From assembly GCF_954871325.1 (NCBI RefSeq), contig NC_088775.1, positions 36,557,561-36,621,560 of the forward strand: 64,000 nt of DNA, in the 5' to 3' direction. The DNA comes from Gordionus sp. m RMFG-2023 (lineage: Eukaryota; Nematomorpha; Gordioida; Chordodea; Parachordodidae). The stretch's first letter is position 1. Every line of letters starts with the position of its first letter. Under the pieces are notes generated by a model. It was not told the origin of the DNA. It ran no database searches and saw only the letters and a program-made list of their open reading frames with translations. Shown one piece after another: positions 56,600 through 64,000 of the stretch. The translations under genes were made by a program, and so were the position numbers.

Positions 56600-57240
56600 C
56601 TGCAGCATAATTTAGTGATCCTTTATTAAATTATATCTTCTGATTGCAACTGCATATTAACAGCATATAGTAGATTTCCTATATGTAAAATTCCTGAATA
56701 TACTTCTGCCATTTATTTTTGAAAATTTTTTTCAAAATATTAGGACAGCTTTTATAATCTATTTATTTTTTAAAGGTTTGTAAAATTTTAAAATTCTACG
56801 ATGGCGCGTATTAGGAGGAACCTGTCAACCAACATTATGCTGACTCAATTCTGTAAATACACTCTGGTTTTTGCCAAATTCACTGAGGAATTATCAGATC
56901 AGAAAGCTGCCATGCAATTCATTGGTAATGCCAAATCTGGCATATTTATCATTATATATGGTTAGCTATGTCTTTGGATATTTCATATCTGGACAAAATT
57001 TTTTTAATAGTTTTATTAAAATAACATTAATTTTGTTGAAATAGGGGAGGATCAAGGGAAATGTTTTGATATCTCCTTATTAGATGCATCTGTTAGAATT
57101 GCATATGTTTGCACATCTTTCAAATCGTCTAGAATTGACCTTCTGGATTTATATCCTAAAACATTGATAATAGCCTTGCCCATTTGTGTTCTACAAAGTA
57201 TACTTTTCATTTATATTAGTCGTTAAATATTATGAGGAAA
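56600..57240 (-). pseudogene. hAT transposase, N-terminal and middle part (composite copy 2, minus half)
   Basis: On the minus strand, frames echo the copy-1 minus half: a block like DASNKGDI near 57080, a FTELSQHNVG-like block at 56830-56860, RILKFYKPLKN near 56790 and a block like AVNMQLQSE near 56650. Damage is heavier than in copy 1, with many shifts. Confidence 0.6.
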
Positions 57241-57734
57241 ATTCTACCAACATTGTGATGTTAAGTAGCTCTCTGAATGTTGTACTGCATGATAGGTATT
57301 TACCATTTCCGCAACTGTAGTTGCATCTGTATTATTTCTTATTTATGAAGAATATTTTTGTTTTGCTATAGATGTTGATAGACTGCCCTGCACTAATTTA
57401 TGCTTTGAAGATTTTTGATGCCTCAAAATATCATATTCCCTTCCCCCATTGTATTAACTAAATACTGTAGAACAACTTCCCCGCACTGATTATAATTATT
57501 TTTTACATTGTAAATTTAAAATTGTTTGTTTTTTTATAAAATCTTATTTATACATTAGCATAAAATATATTTTTTACATTGTAAAATTACAAATTTTTTT
57601 ATTTTTATCTTGTTTACATTCTTTTTTATTTAAAAAAGATCGTTGTTTATTATTTTTAAACAAAATTAATATATTAAAATAAATCTGTATGTTATTTTAA
57701 TAATAAAGATAGTATTTAAGAAATTTTGTGTCAT

Positions 57735-57865
57735 ACTATAATTACCTATTTTGAAAAATAGTTGCGTATTTTATTTTGAAAAATAGTTGGCTATTTTATT
57801 TTGAAAAATAGTTGGCTATTTTATTTTGAAAAATAATTACCTATTTTATTTTGGAAAATAGATTC
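57735..57865. repeat. About 26-bp tandem repeat, five copies
   Basis: TATTTTATTTTGAAAAATAG(T/A)TGC/GGC is repeated near the right end of composite copy 2; copy 1 has a single trace at 10940. Confidence 0.85.
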
Positions 57866-58044
57866 GATTTTATATTTATAAAAAATAATAAGCGGATAGG
57901 CCTGCAAAATTTTTTTTTTTAGCAATTTTCATATTTCTCCCACAATTTTTATATTACTCCCACAATTTTTATATTACTCCCACAAAATACCAAATTTCTC
58001 CCACAATTTAAAAATTTTGACTTGGCAACCCTGGTCGTAGACCT

Positions 58045-58410
58045 TTTTTAATTATGGGATCTTCCTTTTGGCTTGAGCCTCGGTCAATTTTTGACTCAAA
58101 AATAAGCTGAGTTTAGGACTAAGCCGGCTTGGCTTAGCCGTTTAACAACGCTAACAAATAAATAAATTTCGAATCAATAGTCGGCTTGAGCTAAGTCCTG
58201 AGCCGACTCGAGCTAAATTTGACTCAAAAAGCCGGTTTGAATCAATTTTAGACTCAAAAACTAGATGAGTTTTCAGCCGTTTAACAACACTAATCTTAAA
58301 TAAATTTCGGCTTGAGCCAGCCAGCTTGAGCCTGAGCCAAATTTTTGGCTCAAAAACTGGCTGAGTTTTCGGCTAAGCCGGCTTGGCTCAGCCATTTAAC
58401 AACACTACTA
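58045..58410. mobile_element. Cluster of TTTAACAACACTA-ended MITE fragments
   Basis: GGCTTAGCCGTTTAACAACGCTA at 58131-58153, TCAGCCGTTTAACAACACTA at 58274-58293 and GGCTCAGCCATTTAACAACACTA at 58386-58408 are three copies of the same right end, as in 46314-46535. Between them GACTCAAAAA and GGCTTGAGC-type blocks repeat. It looks like tandem or nested partial copies. Confidence 0.6.
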
Positions 58411-59635
58411 CCGATCGGAATATATAATGGAATGGGAATTTTTAACATAATATTATATTTTAAATGTATATTATATTATTTTTTATTTCATTATTTATAA
58501 TAATACTATAATTATATTTATTAATTTATTTGTTTAAATATAAATTATAATAAAATATCATCATATTTTGCGATTTTTAAGATGTTTATATTAACCACGA
58601 AAAAAAATTTCTTATAAAAAATATATATTAAAATTTCGAATATCTTGCCTACCATAGAATTTTTAAATTTGACTATTGTCACCTAGATAGTAGATACTTG
58701 GCGGTTCCTTTGGCAAAATGTATATGTTTTATTTTACTGATGGCCAGTATATCATTAAAAATAAATTACTTAATTAATTTTTTCCAAAGGCAACATCCTA
58801 AGCCAGCTATCGGTAAAGTCTCATGGAGGACATTTTTTAAATCTTTACTTAAATGATTTTAAACAAAAAATTTTAACATATACCTTTTAAACAATAATAA
58901 TTTTTAAGAATAGTATATAAAATATAAAAAATTTTAAAAAATAATTAGTTTTTGTAAGACATGATAAATCTAAAATAATGTTTTAAATACTATTTTTGAG
59001 GCTATTATGTTTAGATTTACGAAAATTAATAATGATACAATACTCATATTTTAAGAAATGCAGTTAAAATCATTGATATCTTCTAGTTATATTAGCATCA
59101 ATAGTTCTTTTTAAAATAAATTAAAAAAATTCCTACAATTTATAGTAGGCTATCTATTTTATATTTAGTTAAGTAAAATGATAGAGTTTGTCGTTCGTAT
59201 GTCGTAATCATAATCATTTTTGTCAGTCAATATTTTGCTTTGGTAATCCTGACTGAGACTCATCAGGACTACCTAATTATTTTGGATAAAAATTTTCCTG
59301 CCCCTTCTAAGCCCTATATTAGCTTACAGAGTCGAGACTCGAGAGGGAACGCTAAATCATATATATTATATACTTTCCTAGTAGATTCAAAATAAAATTA
59401 AAAATAAATGGGTTTTGTCCCACTTCTGGACTAAACATCATTTATTTCAGAGATTTTATTACCTACAACAATATGATAGATTATATTTTTTTTGCTATAT
59501 AGGTTTTTGAGATATAAGCATTTTAAAAATCTTAAAGATTCCAATGTGGCACTTTTTTGTACATTTGAGCCCCTATATATGGAAAACCAGGTGTGCTAGC
59601 TAGCTAAAATAAAACGACTTTCTCATTATTTTACC
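58411..59635. other. Unassigned AT-rich interval
   Basis: No gene. It holds small palindromes such as CCTGACTGAGACTCATCAGG (59248-59267) and GAGTCGAGACTCGAG (59330-59344). Confidence 0.45.
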
Positions 59636-59780
59636 TATCCCAGAAATTTTTAACAATTTAAAAAGAAGCCGATTCGGCTTAGCCGCAACTTGATTCGAGT
59701 TTTTAGTCGTAAAAAATGACTCAGCCTCGAGCGGCTTAATGAGCCGTTTGAGTCGACTCTTGAGATACAATTTTTTCATA
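59636..59780. mobile_element. Short MITE-like block, GGCTTAGCCG / CGGCTTAATGAGCCG
   Basis: GCCGATTCGGCTTAGCCGCA and GAGCGGCTTAATGAGCCGTT, with GACTCAG and GAGTCGACTC, resemble the 58045-58410 blocks. Ends are not defined. Confidence 0.4.
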
Positions 59781-60589
59781 GTTATATATACAGAGTTAGC
59801 TGTTGTTTTCAAACATAATCTCTTATTTTACAAATTCTCTTAAAACTAGCATTTATTTAAAAAAAAATAATTTAAGATTAAAATACAGATACCTCTAAAA
59901 TTATATCTAGATACAATATCTTTTTTATAATAGTGTACCTAGTAGATAAAGATACGACATTTTTATATTTAGGTGCTTTATCAATTCTGATAATCATCAA
60001 TCCAATAAATTTCTATCATATTTATTCAATCTTATAGTAATCCTATTAGGTTGTTAATTCATCCAATCCACTCATATATTAAAAATATTTTTTATTTTCC
60101 ATATAAATAACTAAAAAAATAATAATTTAAATTTAACTTAAAAAATAAACAACACTATTGGGAATGGGATTAATGTAGAATGAAATAATAAAGCTTAAGA
60201 TTAATAAATTAGGTTTATAAATTTTTTTAGTTTTCCTTATAATCATTTTATTTTAGTATCTACAAAATCACCACTGTAACTGATTAAAAAAACATGATTA
60301 ATCTACCCTACCCAAGGAAGAGCTCTGCAAATTCAATTTTTTTTTGCCTGAGCCCATTGCAACTTATTCTAAAACCCTATCTCAGTTATATATACCTATT
60401 GATTTTTAGGCACAACTAGCACCCTTTTCCTTTCTTTAACTCCGAGTCTGAAAATATTTAAATAAAAAGAATTTTAATTTTTATTTTTATATTAAATTTA
60501 ATACTATTTGTCCTCTTTGTTTTATTCTCAGCAATAATTTTGGGAATTTTTAAATTAAACGACCCGATATAAATTTTTTTATCCCGAAG
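59781..60589. other. Unassigned AT-rich interval
   Basis: No recognised feature apart from TATCTAGATA-like short repeats near 59900. Confidence 0.45.
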
Positions 60590-60746
60590 CTAACTTGCTT
60601 TTGCAGGGCTATATAATAATTAAAAACAACCCCGGGTCTGAACCCCGAGCACAGACCCCGGGTTTGTGCTTAGGGTTCGTGCTCATAGCAAGTATTAGCA
60701 CAAAATTGGGTCGTATATTTTACGACCAAGCAAATTAACAACACTA
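60590..60746. mobile_element. MITE-like block ending TTAACAACACTA
   Basis: The right end GCAAATTAACAACACTA matches the MITE ends above. Internal inverted blocks are CCCCGGGTCTGAACCCCGAG and CAGACCCCGGGTTTGTGCT. The left end is unclear. Confidence 0.45.
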
Positions 60747-60879
60747 ATCATAATACACAGGTAACAAATTTATTGAATAACAATTAATCCTATTACCAAT
60801 TGCCTTTATTTTCAAGGTTAATTGATTCTATTACATCTATTCTCCTTTTTGAGCTCTTTATTGAAACGTTATATGTTTT

Positions 60880-63560
60880 CTTATACGTTTTTTGAATACT
60901 TTCGTTCCCTACTACGGACCATACTATCGAATTATTTATGATGGTGTCTTTGGTCATCGAGTTTTGTATTGGATCAATGTTTTTTGGCTATATAGTTTTT
61001 TATAGGATTAATGTTTTTAGCTAACGAGTTTTGTATAAAACCAATTTCATCCATTCGTGGTATAGTTTGCATAGTTTCTCCTTTTCTTCGTCGAACCTAT
61101 GTTTTAATGATAAATAAGTCTTCTCCATAAACCTAATTTAGTCTCAGCTAAAAAAGTCATTGGTCCTGTTCTTTTAACAGGGATAACTGGTATCCAAATA
61201 TCTTTTTTAAAATCCTTTACATATATTTTCCTGGTAACTGGGGTATGTATTGATGAGGATAAATTGGTTTTATTAATTGTAAGGGTCCTATGGGTTGAAA
61301 TTTAAGCATTTTGTGGTTATTTGTGAATTTCGATAATTAAAAAGAGAAACTTGTTTATTATAATCATGTTTTTTTAAAAAACTTTAAAAAGTTTTACTAA
61401 TTGCACCGCTTCTCCTTTGGTTCTTGGGTGTTAAGGGGAACTATATACATTTCTAATTGCTAATTGTTTGCAAAATATACTGAATTCTCTACTTTGAAAT
61501 GGGGGTTCATTATCTAACAATCGTATTGAGGTAACTGAAAATAGCAAAAAGTTTTTACAATATTTTTCTTACTTCCGTAAAATTATTTGTCGAAAGTTTT
61601 TGTATTTCAGCATTTACTAAAACTATCTATTATAACTAGATATATATCTCCGTTAATTGGTCCGGCAAAATCTAAATGAATTCTTCCCCATGGTTTATTT
61701 GCGGAGGGCCATTTACCTATGATCGTTTTACCGCCAGAGTTATTTGTTTGACGTGATTCACAATTCTTACCGTGTAATTCGATGTCTTCGTTAATATTAG
61801 GCTACGAAACGTTCTCTTGGGCCAATATCTAAAGTTTTTGTATTTCAGCATTTACTAAAACTATCTATTATAACTAGATATATATCTCCGTTAATTGGTC
61901 CGGCAAAATCTAAATGAATTCTTCCCCATGGTTTATTTGCGGAGGGCCTATGATCGTTTTACCGCCAGAGTTATTTGTTTAACGTAATTCACAATTCTTA
62001 CCGTGTAATTCGATTTCTTCGTTAATATTAGGCTACGAAACGTTCTCTTGGGCCAATAATTTTGTTTTAGTAAAACCCTGGTGCCCCATATGTAAAAAAG
62101 ACAACATATTGAAAAAAAAACAGAAATAGAAATGACAAAAACTAAATAAAAATAACTATCAAAATTAAGCATAAAACGCTATTAAAATACGCAGACAATC
62201 CAAACTGGCAAAGATCTAAATATAAAAATAACTTACTGAAATTAAAAAATCACAAAGAACGTCAATAATACTAATTCTCACTCAAGCTAAAAAATGTGAT
62301 ACTTTGTGGTTTTTTTATAAACTTTTATTTCTTTAATATGCATCAAAAATTCATAATAATTTCCATCAATTTTAAAAAAAATGCCTCTTACTCTCAACCC
62401 TTCCCTCTCAAAAATATAACTTAACAATCCAAAACAATCCCTTTAATAATATTAAATAAATATAATAAACATTACTACAAGTCCACTTTATTTGTCAAAT
62501 ATGCATATATAACATTATATTTCATAAACATATTAAATCTTCCCAATCAATCTCGTCTTCATCCAATATCATGTCTTTTTCACTCCAAATCGCAAACAAA
62601 GAAACTTTTATTGTTCTTTTCTAAAAACCCCCATGTGATGATTTCGTTTTCCTCCCATCCACAAGGAAACACTCATTCCCCTGTAAGAAAATAACTGACA
62701 TTTGATGTATTATATTAAATTTATTTCTTTTTTTCAACATCTACAACAATTTACTTGTAATTTTTTTGGAAGTTCATTTCCGTGCTGGAAAAACGGTTTT
62801 AGATTTTCCAATATTATTTTCTGCCACCCAGTTGTAATGTAACGCGAAATTTTTGGTAGTACCGGGTCATTTCTTGTGCGTGATTTATATCTAACACTGA
62901 AAATTGTGTACTGTTAAATTAATATCCCGCATTAATGCTATTTTTTTTCGTTCCTCGAAGTCGCAATTCATAATCATAATTGGCTAGTAGTAATGCCCAT
63001 CTTACTAATCTTGACGACATATCATTTAATTTTTTATGTCGGTTAAGTAACGATATACGTGGTTTATGATCAGAGATTATAGTAAAAATGATTACCTGTT
63101 TAAATTTAATTAATTCAAATATGATTGCTAAAGTCTCACGCTCTATCTGACTGTAATTTTGCTCGGGAAGCGACAACCAGATTTTCCTCGTTAATAATAT
63201 GAAATAGAACTGATCCTATTCCATGTTGCGACGCGTCAGTAACTAGAATTATCGGCCATTTCGGATTATAATGCGTTAAAATTGGTTTATGGTATTAATT
63301 TTTTAAATTTATTAATTATTTTGTTTCATTAACTGTCCATTTCCTGTTTTTCCTTAAAAGCATATATATTGGAACGGCAATAGTCGAAAAATTGTTTATA
63401 AATTTTTGATAATAATTATACCGATAAAAGCTTGTAATTCTTTAACGTTTAGGTAACGGTGCGTCTAAAATTGCATTAACATCCTTATTTGTTGTTGTGA
63501 TTCCCCCTTCACTAATGTCATAACCTAAGAATTTAATCTTTAGATTTAATTTCTTACCAT
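60880..63560 (-). mobile_element. Ty3/Gypsy retrotransposon fossil, pol region
   Basis: On the minus strand, in order: end of reverse transcriptase (KILGYDISEGGITTTNKDVN, 63540-63480), RNase H (TDASQHGIGSVLF near 63230; PEQNYSQIERETLAIIFEL, IISDHKPRISLLNR and SSRLVRWALLLANYDYELR within 63176-62919), integrase zinc region (LHMGHQGFTKTKLLAQENV near 62085-62040) and integrase core (WPSANKPWGRIHLDFAGPIN near 61700-61650). The element is broken in many places, with a large non-coding stretch at 62180-62880. No LTRs are identified. Part of the integrase is tandemly duplicated. Confidence 0.8.
61593..62065. repeat. 238-bp tandem duplication within the Gypsy fossil
   Basis: AAAGTTTTTGTATTTCAGCA starts at 61593 and 61831. 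The two units agree closely through TTGGTCCGGCAAAATCTAAA, CCCATGGTTTATTTGCGGAG and CACAATTCTTACCGTGTAAT. The duplication is much younger than the element's decay. Confidence 0.92.
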
Positions 63561-63569
63561 TTACAGGGT

Positions 63570-63895
63570 TTCCCATTCAAAAAGGAAAAGTGTCAATCAT
63601 AAAAGGAAAATGTCTGATTAAAAAAGAAAAAAGATCAATCATAAAAAGAAATAATTCAATCAAAAAAGGGAAAGGTGTTCGATCAAAATAGGAAAGGTGT
63701 CAATCAAAAAAGGAAAAGTCCCAAAGGCTTAGGAAAAGGTTTGATCAAAAAAGAAAGTGTCAATCAAAAAAAGTCCCAAAGGCTTAGGAAAAAGTCTGTT
63801 CAAAAAAGGAAAAGTGTCAAACAAAAAAGGAAAATTCCCAATAGGAAAGGAAAAGCATCAATCAAAAAAGGAAAATTCCCTTCAAAAAAGGAAAA
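63570..63895. repeat. Minisatellite of TCAAAAAAGGAAAAGTG units
   Basis: About fourteen irregular units of 17-30 bp (AATCAAAAAAGGAAAAGTGTC, with AGTCCCAAAGGCTTAGGAAA twice). The Lys/Ser-rich open frame at 63757-63963 is its translation, not a gene. Confidence 0.9.
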
Positions 63896-64000
63896 TCGTT
63901 ATCTTTTTAAAATTTTCTTTAATCTATTTTTTATTTTTTCTTCTTATTTTACAATCTCCTTAATCATTTTAATCTTTATTTTTCTTAATCTTCAATTTTT
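63896..64000. other. T-rich end of window
   Basis: Only T-rich sequence with repeated TTAATC; nothing recognised. Confidence 0.5.

Larger units (their letters stand above)
53188..58033. mobile_element. Composite hAT element, copy 2, perfect 8-bp TSD
   Basis: It begins CAGGTTTGCCATGTC and its reversed right end is CAGGGTTGCCAAGTC (13/15). GTCGTAGA flanks it at 53180-53187 and 58034-58041. The left part has plus-strand transposase remnants (53700-54540), the right part minus-strand remnants (56600-57240), with the terminal-type sequence TTTTTTACATTGTAAAATTA both at the centre (54630) and near the right end (57574). A 1.8-kb element is nested at 54744-56559. Without it the copy is about 3 kb. 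Confidence 0.88.

Noticed and set aside
63757-63963. Lys/Ser-rich 68-codon frame
   Set aside because: It is translation of the TCAAAAAAGGAAAAG minisatellite.

Overview
This is very AT-rich eukaryotic DNA (poly-A/T runs, no operons, introns as short as 44-45 bp) with one 200-N assembly gap at 11776-11975. It reads as intergenic DNA of a small-intron metazoan, packed with dead transposons. An arthropod or other invertebrate is likely from the families present, but the phylum cannot be fixed from the sequence. Host coding sequence is scarce. I support the 5' part of a ZSWIM3-like/MULE-related gene running off the left edge (1-1118, minus), the first two coding exons of the PP1 inhibitor-3 gene PPP1R11 (33375-33625, plus), an unrecognised exon ending in a stop (11252-11440, minus), and a possible two-exon gene for a small acidic protein (35210-35409, plus).

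The rest is mostly hAT-superfamily DNA transposons, many with 8-bp target-site duplications (TSDs) that can be read directly. The showpiece is a 5.7-kb element (40002-45702) with a perfect TSD and a complete but decayed TTF-type zinc-finger transposase. Shorter relatives lie at 2166-4146, 8504-10629 and around 20381. A second hAT family (ends CAGGGTTGCCAAGTC) is present three times (about 4147-11078, 30831-32080, 53188-58033). Two of these copies share the same odd architecture, with one half of the transposase on the plus strand followed by an overlapping part on the minus strand. They have been hit by later insertions (4565-4895, 7419-7837, 7905-8469, 8504-10629, 54744-56559), which gives a relative chronology. 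A third, BED-finger family is represented by 26785-29291 and probably by 11976-13945.

Other elements are: two probable Helitrons inserted tail to tail (to 24557, and 24602-26293), which make a palindrome of about 3.6 kb; a 3.7-kb element with 0.77-kb terminal inverted repeats and a decayed DDE-like protein (35524-39236); small MITEs at 46314-46535, 52738-53111 and 38004-38227; a LINE 3' remnant (47780-48330); and four fossil LTR-retrotransposon stretches (14058-16657, 16660-18670, 50990-51830, 60880-63560). Several tandem repeats (periods 34, 57, 93, 177, 238, 288, about 355 and about 700 bp) lie in and between these elements.

There is no functional gene cluster here. The interest lies in the transposon architectures, the overlooked short exons and the duplicated first-exon region of the ZSWIM3-like gene.
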